From: Microbacteriaceae bacterium
GTDB taxonomy: Bacteria > Actinomycetota > Actinomycetes > Actinomycetales > Microbacteriaceae
DNA length: 8,413 nt
Direction: 5' to 3'
NCBI GenBank assembly: GCA_947447385.1
Contig: CANFKN010000049.1
Span: forward strand, 1 to 8,413
Positions 1-5,688 of this stretch are shown here, piece by piece. Every line of letters begins with the position of its first letter. Position 1 is the first letter of the stretch. The notes beneath the pieces are model-generated. The model was not told the DNA's origin. It worked only from the letters and a program-made list of their open reading frames with translations, and searched no databases. Both the position numbers and the translations under genes were made by a program.

Positions 1-714
1 AAGTTCGTGCAGGTGCCGACAACTCTTCTTGGAATGGTTGATGCAGCAATCGGTGGAAAAACCGGAATCAACACCGCCGAAGGAAAAAACCTGGTCGGCG
101 CCTTTTATGCTCCGAATGCAGTTATTTGCGATCTCGACACTCTAACCACCTTGCCAAAAAATGAAATCATTGCTGGCCTCGGCGAAGTTGTTAAATACGG
201 CTTTATCGCTGACCAGAAAATTCTCGAGATTATCGAGGCTGCACCAGATAGAGCAAGCGACCCAACCACCTCAGAATTTGCCGAACTTATCGAACGCTCG
301 GTGGCAATCAAGGCTCGGGTAGTTGGGAGTGACTTCAAAGAAGCCGGCCTGCGTGAGATTTTGAACTACGGTCACACTCTTGGTCACGCTATCGAGCACG
401 CTGAACGCTACCAATGGCGCCACGGTGCGGCGATTTCTATTGGCATGATGTTCGTAGCTGAGTTGGCTCGCCTTGCTGGACGTCTGAGTGATGAAGTTGT
501 TGACCGTCACAGAAGCATTCTCAACCTTCTTGGTTTGCCGACTAAATATGACTCGACTAAATGGGATTCACTACTTGCCACAATGCAGCGTGATAAGAAA
601 TCTCGTGCCGGGCAACTGCGCTTTGTCGTGCTTGATGACATCGAGAAGCCAACGATTATGACGGCACCAACCAATGAAATGCTGTTCGCCGCATATCAAG
701 AGATTTGCGACTAA
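1..714 (+). CDS. aroB: 3-dehydroquinate synthase, 3' part (5' end outside window)
   Basis: AroB converts DAHP to 3-dehydroquinate, the second step of the shikimate pathway, in the cytoplasm, using NAD and a divalent metal. The frame is open from base 1 (Lys-Phe-Val-Gln-Val-Pro), so the GTG at base 7 is an internal Val codon, not the start. About 237 residues are present; the family is usually near 350-360, so roughly the first 120, including most of the Rossmann-like NAD-binding part, are missing. Visible family motifs, numbered from the first codon, are VPTTLLGMVDAAIGGKTG (GGKTG at 18-22), GLGEVVKYG (E62, K65) and GHTLGHAIE (H125, H129) followed by RHG (H141). By family comparison E62, H125 and H141 are the metal ligands and H129 is an active-site His. 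No key residue is missing. It ends 18 nt before aroQ, the next enzyme of the pathway, so the two are probably cotranscribed. Confidence 0.97.
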   Translation, partial: KFVQVPTTLLGMVDAAIGGKTGINTAEGKNLVGAFYAPNAVICDLDTLTTLPKNEIIAGLGEVVKYGFIADQKILEIIEAAPDRASDPTTSEFAELIERSVAIKARVVGSDFKEAGLREILNYGHTLGHAIEHAERYQWRHGAAISIGMMFVAELARLAGRLSDEVVDRHRSILNLLGLPTKYDSTKWDSLLATMQRDKKSRAGQLRFVVLDDIEKPTIMTAPTNEMLFAAYQEICD

Positions 715-732
715 GGGGCTAACCTTAAAGCT

Positions 733-1167
733 ATGAAATCAGTACTAGTTCTCAATGGTCCGAACCTTGGGCGTCTTGGTTCGCGTGAACCAGAAATTTA
801 TGGCGCGGTTACCTATGCAGAACTAGTTTCGCTAATGTCAAAAACTGGTAGTGAGCTCGGTCTTGAGGTTGAAACCCGACAGACTAACAGCGAAGCTGAG
901 CTAATCGACTGGATTCACGCCGCTGTTGACAGTGGCACCGACGTGGTTTTGAACCCAGCCGCATTCACTCACTATTCGTATGCCTTGCGCGATGCCGCTG
1001 CGATGGTCACCAAAGGTGGCTTGAAGCTCATCGAAGTGCATTTGAGCAACCCTCACACCCGCGAAGAGTTTCGCCACACTTCAGTTATTTCAGGTGTAGC
1101 CACCGGAGTCATCGCTGGTTTTGGTGTGCAGAGCTACGTATTGGCGCTTCGTCAACTCGCAAGCTAA
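733..1167 (+). CDS. aroQ: Type II 3-dehydroquinate dehydratase
   Basis: This cytosolic enzyme dehydrates 3-dehydroquinate to 3-dehydroshikimate, the third shikimate step. The 144-residue length is normal for the small, dodecameric type II class, which is unrelated to the type I Schiff-base enzyme. The N-terminal signature LNGPNLGRLGSREPEIYG (residues 7-24) carries N11 and the catalytic Tyr Y23. Later come LNPAAFTHYS (N74, H80), IEVHLSN (E101, H103), R110 and the FRHTS motif (113-117), with the expected GVIAGFGVQSYVLAL near the end. The G-R after NGPNL is typical of actinobacterial members, where many other bacteria have N-x. The ATG is favoured because the signature begins four residues after it. 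It has no good ribosome site: the only purine run (AAGGGG at the aroB stop) is about 14 nt upstream, so coupling to aroB translation is likely. A hairpin plus T-run follows the stop. Confidence 0.97.
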   Translation: MKSVLVLNGPNLGRLGSREPEIYGAVTYAELVSLMSKTGSELGLEVETRQTNSEAELIDWIHAAVDSGTDVVLNPAAFTHYSYALRDAAAMVTKGGLKLIEVHLSNPHTREEFRHTSVISGVATGVIAGFGVQSYVLALRQLAS

Positions 1168-1185
1168 ACTTGAGGCAATAAGCAT

Positions 1186-1207
1186 TCGGCCTCGAGCCGA
1201 TTTTTTT
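1186..1207 (+). terminator. Probable Rho-independent terminator after aroQ
   Basis: TCGGC (1186-1190) and GCCGA (1196-1200) form a perfect 5-bp stem around the loop CTCGA, followed directly by seven T's (1201-1207). It lies 18 nt after the aroQ stop and 30 nt before efp. The stem is short, so termination may be partial. It nonetheless marks a plausible boundary between the aro block and efp-nusB. Confidence 0.6.
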
Positions 1208-1236
1208 ATGTCAAACCGAACGATTGAGATATCACG

Positions 1237-1800
1237 ATGGCAACCAGCAACGACCTAAAAAACGGTCTAGTTCTAAACATTGAAGGTCAACTATGGACAG
1301 TAGTTGAGTTTCAGCACGTCAAACCTGGCAAGGGCGCTGCGTTCGTTCGCAGCAAGCTAAAGAACATTTTGACCGGCAAGGTTGTTGACAAGACTTTCAA
1401 CGCAGGCGTAAAAGTTGAGACTGCGAACGTTGACAAGCGTGAAATGCAGTACCTCTACATGGATGGCGACTCTTATGTGTTCATGGACCTCGAAAACTAC
1501 GAGCAGGTCTCATTGCCTGAAGTCGTTGTGGGCGATGCAATCAACTACATGCTTGAAAACCAAAATGCAATCGTTGCAATGAACGAGGGCAACCCGATCT
1601 ATGTAGAGCTTCCGGCATCTGTTGTTCTTGAGATCACCTACACCGAGCCTGGCCTTCAGGGCGACCGCTCATCAGGTGGCACTAAGCCAGCAACTGTTGA
1701 GACTGGCTTGCAAATTCAGGTTCCGCTGTTCGTTGAGCAGGGCACCCGCGTTAAGGTTGACACCCGCACCGGTGACTACCTTGGCCGAGTAACCGACTAA
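1237..1800 (+). CDS. efp: Translation elongation factor P
   Basis: EF-P binds between the ribosomal P and E sites and relieves stalling at consecutive prolines. The 187-residue length is standard, with an N-terminal KOW-like domain (about 1-65) and two OB-type domains (about 66-127 and 130-187) ending in the usual VDTRTGDYLGRV. The N-terminus MATSNDLKNGLVLNIEGQLW matches the family and fixes the start; the upstream ATG at 1208 is out of frame. The tip loop that points at the peptidyl-transferase centre is HVKPGKGAAF, with the critical Lys at K32. An actinobacterial EF-P subfamily that works without lysine modification is known for a palindromic PGKGP loop; here the second Pro is Ala (A34), as in Bacillus EF-P, whose lysine is modified. 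SD complementarity is weak (GAG at 1226-1228). nusB follows after 7 nt. Confidence 0.98.
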   Translation: MATSNDLKNGLVLNIEGQLWTVVEFQHVKPGKGAAFVRSKLKNILTGKVVDKTFNAGVKVETANVDKREMQYLYMDGDSYVFMDLENYEQVSLPEVVVGDAINYMLENQNAIVAMNEGNPIYVELPASVVLEITYTEPGLQGDRSSGGTKPATVETGLQIQVPLFVEQGTRVKVDTRTGDYLGRVTD

Positions 1801-1807
1801 CCCACAG

Positions 1808-2218
1808 TTGAGCGCCCGCACAAAAGCGCGCAAAAGGGCTGTTGACGCCATTTTTGCCGCTGACATTCGCAAAACACCACCTTTGGCTTTGCTCGACTTG
1901 AGCAAAGACCAGATGGCTGGTCACCAGAATCAAGACGAGATTTTCGATTATGCCCGAGTGCTTGTCGAAGGTGTCATTGAAAAGCACGGTGAAATCGACG
2001 ACCAAATCGAAACCTTTTCGCAAGGATGGTCACTTGATCGCATGCCTGCCCTTGACAAAGCAATCTTGCGCGTTGCCTTGTGGGAGATTCTGTTTAACGA
2101 TGAGGTTCCAGACGCTGTTGCCATTGACGAAGCGGTCGAATTGGCAAAAGAGTATTCAACCGATGACTCAGGCAGCTTTGTCAACGGTTTGCTAGCGCGC
2201 ATTTCTAGCACCAGATAG
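1808..2218 (+). CDS. nusB: Transcription antitermination factor NusB
   Basis: NusB pairs with NusE (ribosomal protein S10) and binds boxA RNA to support antitermination of rRNA transcription. The 136-residue length is typical for the all-helical family. Visible conserved blocks are the basic N-terminus SARTKARKRAVDAIFAAD (residues 2-19), WSLDRMPALDKAILRVALWE (74-93), AIDEAVELAKEYS (105-117) and SFVNGLLARI (123-132). The start must be TTG at 1808: the frame has a stop at 1790-1792, no ATG or GTG lies between that stop and 1808, and the next in-frame ATG (residue 36) would delete the conserved N-terminal helix. There is no purine-rich ribosome site before the TTG, and the efp stop is only 7 nt upstream. 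Initiation is therefore probably coupled to efp termination, which would set NusB output well below EF-P. Confidence 0.95.
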   Translation: MSARTKARKRAVDAIFAADIRKTPPLALLDLSKDQMAGHQNQDEIFDYARVLVEGVIEKHGEIDDQIETFSQGWSLDRMPALDKAILRVALWEILFNDEVPDAVAIDEAVELAKEYSTDDSGSFVNGLLARISSTR

Positions 2219-2278
2219 CACTTCGCGATTCGACACTAGAACCTGACGGCAGCTAGCGGCGAGTTTTATCGCTAAACT

Positions 2279-2284
2279 TATAGT
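2279..2284 (+). promoter_or_regulatory. Candidate -10 element of the pyr operon promoter
   Basis: TATAGT matches the sigma-A/SigA-type -10 consensus TATAAT at five of six positions. It lies in the 113-bp nusB-pyrR gap, the only sizeable non-coding stretch upstream of the pyr genes. No convincing -35 hexamer lies 16-19 bp upstream (GCGGCG at 17 bp), which is common in actinobacterial promoters. Transcription from it would begin near 2290-2291, exactly where the PyrR-binding RNA hairpin begins. This is inference from position and sequence only. Confidence 0.4.
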
Positions 2285-2287
2285 CAA

Positions 2288-2328
2288 ACATCCTTTAAAA
2301 GGCGCACTGTGAGGCGCAGAAGGAGGTG
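2288..2328 (+). promoter_or_regulatory. PyrR-binding RNA element overlapping the pyrR ribosome site
   Basis: The Bacillus PyrR-binding consensus has the core CNGNGAGG at the tip of a hairpin with an A-rich internal bulge. Here the core is CTGTGAGG (2307-2314). The upper stem is GCGC (2302-2305) with GCGC (2314-2317). The lower stem is TCCTTT (2291-2296) with GAAGGA (2319-2324), ending in one G-U pair. AAAAG (2297-2301) forms the 5' bulge and A2318 the 3' side. A2288-T2327 and C2289-G2326 could extend the lower stem past one mismatch. The flanks also resemble the Bacillus element, which has CCUUUAAAA before and AGAAGGA after the core. Because the 3' strand of the lower stem is part of the SD AAGGAGGTG, PyrR stabilising the hairpin would block initiation of pyrR. 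No terminator hairpin with a T-run follows, so the predicted mode is translational repression, not attenuation. Confidence 0.8.
2320..2328 (+). promoter_or_regulatory. Very strong Shine-Dalgarno of pyrR; decides its start
   Basis: AAGGAGGTG is complementary over nine bases to the 3' end of bacterial 16S rRNA, far stronger than any other ribosome site in the window. The GTG at 2326-2328 lies inside it and cannot be its start codon. The next in-frame GTG, 2332-2334, is 5 nt after GGAGG and is the proper start. Its 5' half lies in the PyrR-element lower stem. Confidence 0.85.
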
Positions 2329-2331
2329 GGC

Positions 2332-2871
2332 GTGGTAGCACGCACCGTCTTGACCGGCGACGATATTGATCGCGCTGTGACACGTATCGCTCATGAAATT
2401 ATTGAGTCAAACCATGGTGTTTCTGACCTGGTTCTTCTAGGAATTCCCACTCGTGGCGTAATTTTGGCCAATCGAATTGCCAAAATCATCGCGCGAAATG
2501 ATGCAAACTTCTCACCAGCTGACGCTGTTGGTCGCCTTGACATAACTATGTATCGCGACGATCTAGCGAGTAACCCAACGCGCGAAGTGACTGAAACGGT
2601 TGAGCCTGGTCTGGGAATCGACAATCGAGTCGTCGTTCTCGTCGACGACGTTTTGTATAGCGGCCGAACGATTCGAGCTGCGCTTGATGCCCTTAGTGAC
2701 CTGGGTCGCCCAAAAGTTGTTCGCCTCGCAGTTCTGGTTGACCGAGGCCACCGCGAGTTGCCAATCAGAGCTGACTTTGTTGGCAAGAATCTGCCTACCT
2801 CACGCGAAGAACGCATTCAGGTTCAGTTGCTCGAAATTGATGGTTCGAACGGGGTTTTGATCGAATCATGA
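2332..2871 (+). CDS. pyrR: Bifunctional pyr operon RNA-binding regulator / uracil phosphoribosyltransferase PyrR
   Basis: PyrR senses uridine nucleotides, binds a hairpin in pyr mRNA and represses expression; many members also convert uracil and PRPP to UMP. From GTG 2332 the protein has 179 residues, normal for the family. The PRPP-binding loop is VVVLVDDVLYSGRTI (100-114), with the paired acidic residues D105-D106 and the SGRT turn. Other conserved blocks are LVLLGIPTRGVILA (33-46), GRLDITMYRDD (67-77) and DRGHRELPIRADFVGKN (137-153), the last being characteristic of PyrR among phosphoribosyltransferases. A longer reading from GTG 2326 is rejected because that codon sits inside the ribosome site. 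A matching RNA element lies just upstream, so the gene is probably autoregulated. Its TGA overlaps the pyrB ATG by 4 nt (ATGA), coupling their translation. Confidence 0.96.
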   Translation: MVARTVLTGDDIDRAVTRIAHEIIESNHGVSDLVLLGIPTRGVILANRIAKIIARNDANFSPADAVGRLDITMYRDDLASNPTREVTETVEPGLGIDNRVVVLVDDVLYSGRTIRAALDALSDLGRPKVVRLAVLVDRGHRELPIRADFVGKNLPTSREERIQVQLLEIDGSNGVLIES

Positions 2872-3836
2872 GTTCTCTAAAACACCTGCTATCTGCTGCT
2901 GACCTGTCGCGCGATGCTGCCATCAACCTGCTAGATATTGCTGAAACCATGTCTAGTGTCAATGACCGCGAAATCAAAAAGTTGCCTACTCTGCGAGGCA
3001 AAACCGTGGTCAATCTATTTTTTGAAGACTCCACCCGCACCAGAATTTCTTTTGAGCTCGCAGCCAAAAGACTTTCAGCCGATGTAATTAACTTCTCGGC
3101 AAAAGGTTCGAGCGTTTCGAAAGGTGAAAGCCTAAAAGACACCGCTCAAACCCTTGAAGCCATGGGCGCAGATGGCGTTGTTATTCGACACCCTGCCAGC
3201 GGCGCAGCCTACACTTTGGCTCACAGCGGCTGGATTAACGGCTCAATAGTCAACGCCGGCGATGGCACTCATGAGCACCCAACACAGGCTTTGCTCGATG
3301 CGTTCACTATTCGACGACGCCTTCACGGGGCAGCTTCTTCTGGCAAAGATTTGGCTGGAGTAAAAGTTGCCGTAGTTGGTGACGTATTGCACTCGCGTGT
3401 GGCTAGGTCAAATCTCTTGCTGCTCAACACACTCGGCGCTGAAGTGCATTTGGTTGCGCCACCGACGCTATTGCCAGCAAACTCATCTGCTTGGAACGCC
3501 GTGATTCATTTCAGTCTCGACGAAATGCTTCAAACCGTGAAGCCAGATGCAGTGATGATGTTGCGAGTGCAGCTCGAGCGCATGAATGCCGCGTATTTTC
3601 CTTCAGAGCGAGAATATGCCCGCGTTTGGGGTTTCAACGCTGACCGCCTCGCGATGCTGAGAGAGAACGCCTTGCTAATGCACCCTGGCCCGATGAACCG
3701 AGGTCTAGAAATTTCAGCTGCAGCTGCCGACTCACCAAACAGCACCGTGCTTGAGCAGGTTGCCAACGGTGTTTCGGTGCGCATGGCAGTGCTGTTCAAC
3801 CTGCTTTCTGGCGAAAGGTCAATCGACAATGTCTAA
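2868..3836 (+). CDS. pyrB: Aspartate carbamoyltransferase, catalytic chain
   Basis: PyrB condenses carbamoyl phosphate with aspartate to N-carbamoyl-aspartate, the committed step of pyrimidine synthesis. The 322-residue length fits the catalytic subunit. The carbamoyl-phosphate site is FFEDSTRTR (51-59), followed by SKGESLKDT (84-92, with K85 from the neighbouring subunit in known structures), IRHP (106-109), HEHPTQALLD (135-144) and MHPGPMNRG (271-279). MLRVQLER (231-238), with R233, belongs to the aspartate-binding half. The E-D before STRTR argues for this enzyme over ornithine carbamoyltransferase. No pyrI regulatory chain is adjacent, so the enzyme is expected to lack the CTP-binding partner of the E. 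coli type, leaving PyrR as the visible control. The ATG at 2868 overlaps the pyrR stop and has no strong ribosome site of its own. The end overlaps pyrC by 8 nt. Confidence 0.98.
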   Translation: MSSLKHLLSAADLSRDAAINLLDIAETMSSVNDREIKKLPTLRGKTVVNLFFEDSTRTRISFELAAKRLSADVINFSAKGSSVSKGESLKDTAQTLEAMGADGVVIRHPASGAAYTLAHSGWINGSIVNAGDGTHEHPTQALLDAFTIRRRLHGAASSGKDLAGVKVAVVGDVLHSRVARSNLLLLNTLGAEVHLVAPPTLLPANSSAWNAVIHFSLDEMLQTVKPDAVMMLRVQLERMNAAYFPSEREYARVWGFNADRLAMLRENALLMHPGPMNRGLEISAAAADSPNSTVLEQVANGVSVRMAVLFNLLSGERSIDNV

Positions 3837-5193
3837 GTTTCTTCTGAAAAACGTTTCGCTACTGGGCGAGGCACCGACCGATGTTCTGATTCAAGACGAC
3901 CTCATCGCGGCAATTGGCGCCGATGCCGCTGGCAAGGCTGCTAACCACGACAGTGCGGAATCCGTCGAGATTATTGACTGCGCTGGGCTCATCGCGGTTC
4001 CTGGCCTGGTTGATCTTCACACTCACCTTCGAGAGCCAGGCTTTGAGGCAAGCGAAACTGTTTTGTCGGGCACTCGCTCAGCTGCTGCCGGTGGTTTCAC
4101 CGCAGTGCACGCGATGGCAAACACCAGCCCTGTAGCTGACACTGCCGGCGTTGTCGAGCAAGTTTGGTCACTCGGGCTTGTGGCTGGCTTTGCAGATGTA
4201 GTGCCGGTCGGCGCCGTGACTGTCGGGCTTGAAGGCAAGCAGCTTGCTGAGCTCGCTGCAATGGCTGACTCTCGTGCACAGGTTCGAGTTTTCAGCGATG
4301 ATGGCAAGTGCGTGAGTGACCCGCTTTTGATGCGTCGAGCTCTTGAATATGTCAAAGCCTTTGACGGTGTGATTGCCCAGCACTCTCAAGAGCCGCGCCT
4401 AACCGAGGGCGCTCAGATGAATGAAGGAATCGTTTCAGCTGAACTCGGTCTAGTCGGCTGGCCAGCAGTTGCTGAAGAGTCAATCATTGCCCGCGATGTT
4501 TTGTTGGCAGAGCACGTTGGGTCGCGCCTGCACGTTTGCCACCTATCGACCGCAGGTTCGGTTGAGATTGTGCGCTGGGCAAAGGCAAGAGGCATCAACG
4601 TAACAGCCGAGGTCACACCTCACCACCTGTTGTTGACCGATGAACTCGCACGTAGCTACGACGCGGTCTATAAGGTGAACCCTCCACTTCGCACCCAGGC
4701 TGATGTGCTAGCTCTGCGCGAGGCACTAATTGATGGCACAATCGATATCATTGCAACTGACCACGCACCGCATCCTGACGAGTCGAAAGACTGCGAGTGG
4801 AATGCGGCGGCATTCGGCATGTTGGGGCTTGAGATTGCGGCCTCTGTCGCCCACGATGTGTTGATTGCTAGCGGCAAGTCAACTTGGCAGCGTTTTGCTG
4901 AGGTTTTGTCTCACAACCCATCAAAGATTGGGCGCTTGGCGCAACAGGGTCAAGCCATCGCTGTGGGTTCGATTGCCAACCTCGCTTTGATCGACCCTAG
5001 CCAAACTCGCGATGCGGTCTCGACCGAGAGTAGAAGCCACAACAATCCATACCTTGGACTAAAAGTTGGTGGCGAGGTTGTGCACACAATTTATCGAGGA
5101 TACTTCACCAAGCGCGATGGCAAAGTTGCCGCTGGCGGTCGCAATCACGCGGCGCCAACTGATGTAAACAGCGCTGCAAAGGTGTCGAACTAA
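3829..5193 (+). CDS. pyrC: Dihydroorotase, class I
   Basis: PyrC reversibly cyclises N-carbamoyl-aspartate to dihydroorotate. The zinc amidohydrolase motifs are all present: DLHTHLREPGFE (62-73, ligands H64 and H66), VFSDDGK (154-160, the metal-binding Asp region of class I), AQHSQEP (183-189, H185), HVCHLST (235-241, H238) and ATDHAPH (309-315, catalytic D311). The start is ATG 3829, with GAAAGG at 3813-3818, 10 nt upstream. The frame also runs back to a GTG at 3751, but that would add 26 residues of a different character from inside pyrB. At 454 residues it is some 25 longer than common class I enzymes (about 425-430). The excess seems to be mostly an Ala/Lys-rich C-terminal tail after HTIYRG (419-424), with no recognisable motif. 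It overlaps pyrB by 8 nt and abuts the next gene with no gap. Confidence 0.97.
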   Translation: MSKFLLKNVSLLGEAPTDVLIQDDLIAAIGADAAGKAANHDSAESVEIIDCAGLIAVPGLVDLHTHLREPGFEASETVLSGTRSAAAGGFTAVHAMANTSPVADTAGVVEQVWSLGLVAGFADVVPVGAVTVGLEGKQLAELAAMADSRAQVRVFSDDGKCVSDPLLMRRALEYVKAFDGVIAQHSQEPRLTEGAQMNEGIVSAELGLVGWPAVAEESIIARDVLLAEHVGSRLHVCHLSTAGSVEIVRWAKARGINVTAEVTPHHLLLTDELARSYDAVYKVNPPLRTQADVLALREALIDGTIDIIATDHAPHPDESKDCEWNAAAFGMLGLEIAASVAHDVLIASGKSTWQRFAEVLSHNPSKIGRLAQQGQAIAVGSIANLALIDPSQTRDAVSTESRSHNNPYLGLKVGGEVVHTIYRGYFTKRDGKVAAGGRNHAAPTDVNSAAKVSN

Positions 5194-5688
5194 ATGGCCA
5201 AGTTTCTAACTGTTCTGCTGTTACTTGCAATCTTCGCAGGCCTTATCTTGCTTGCAATCGCGGGCTGGAGACGACGTCTGCGCGAGCAGCGAGTCAAGTT
5301 TGGCTCACCCGCAGAAAGTCTTGAAGGCTTCGTTGCCAAAGAGAACATCAAGGCGCAGTATGTTGCCACCACAATCGCTGGGGATCCGTTGAGCCGAGTA
5401 GCCGCTTATGGTTTGGGTTTTCGGGGCAAAGCTGAGGCGTCGGTTGGCGAGATAGGAATCGTTCTAAACCGCAGGGGAGAACGCGCATTGGCGATTGCCA
5501 CCCACCAGGTATCAAACTTTGAATTCACTCAGGCCGTGATTGATCGAGCCGTTGAGAAAGATGGGTTGCTTGCCATCAACTGGCAACAAGACCAGACCGA
5601 ACTCACGACAGTTTTGCGCTTCAACAGCGCTGCTGACCGCAATCGTTTTTTGCAGGCCAGCTCAGCTTTAATCAGAAAGGCAATCTAA
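5194..5688 (+). CDS. Conserved actinobacterial membrane-anchored PH-like domain protein, function unknown
   Basis: The 164-residue protein has one N-terminal transmembrane segment (about 4-24, Leu/Ile/Ala-rich) followed by the basic stretch WRRRLREQR (25-33). By the positive-inside rule the soluble domain faces the cytoplasm. The rest resembles the small PH-like domain proteins found between pyrC and carA in many actinobacteria, including Rv1382 of M. tuberculosis by position. Shared-looking features are QYVATTIAGDPLSRVAAYGL (55-74), EKDGLLAINW (121-130) and TTVLRFNSAADRNRFL (138-153). No catalytic motif is visible and no function is assigned. The ATG directly follows the pyrC stop (TAAATG), with AAAGGTG at 5178-5184 as ribosome site 9 nt upstream. 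The stop overlaps the carA ATG by one base. This tight packing means it is made with the pyrimidine enzymes, though no role in the pathway is shown. Confidence 0.88.
   Translation: MAKFLTVLLLLAIFAGLILLAIAGWRRRLREQRVKFGSPAESLEGFVAKENIKAQYVATTIAGDPLSRVAAYGLGFRGKAEASVGEIGIVLNRRGERALAIATHQVSNFEFTQAVIDRAVEKDGLLAINWQQDQTELTTVLRFNSAADRNRFLQASSALIRKAI

Noticed and set aside
7..9. GTG at 7 as the aroB start
   Set aside because: The frame is open to the window edge and the preceding codons belong to the conserved core; about 120 N-terminal residues of the family would be missing.
2254..2274. TAGCG ... CGCTA inverted repeat after nusB as a terminator
   Set aside because: The 5-bp stem has an 11-nt loop and no T-run after it; the following bases fit better as the -10 region of the pyr promoter.
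2326..2331. GTG at 2326 as the pyrR start
   Set aside because: This codon lies within the SD sequence AAGGAGGTG; GTG 2332 has correct spacing and gives the usual N-terminus.
2219..2331. Possible missing small gene (such as bldD, which lies between nusB and pyrR in Streptomyces) in this gap
   Set aside because: The gap is only 113 bp and is accounted for by the candidate promoter and the PyrR element; no remnant of a coding frame is seen.
2631..2650. CGTCGT ... ACGACG inverted repeat inside pyrR
   Set aside because: It falls on the conserved Val/Asp-rich PRPP loop codons and is explained by coding constraint.
3751..3828. In-frame 26-codon upstream extension of pyrC from a GTG inside pyrB
   Set aside because: It overlaps conserved pyrB coding sequence in another frame, its residues are unlike any dihydroorotase N-terminus, and ATG 3829 has an acceptable ribosome site and a normal family start.
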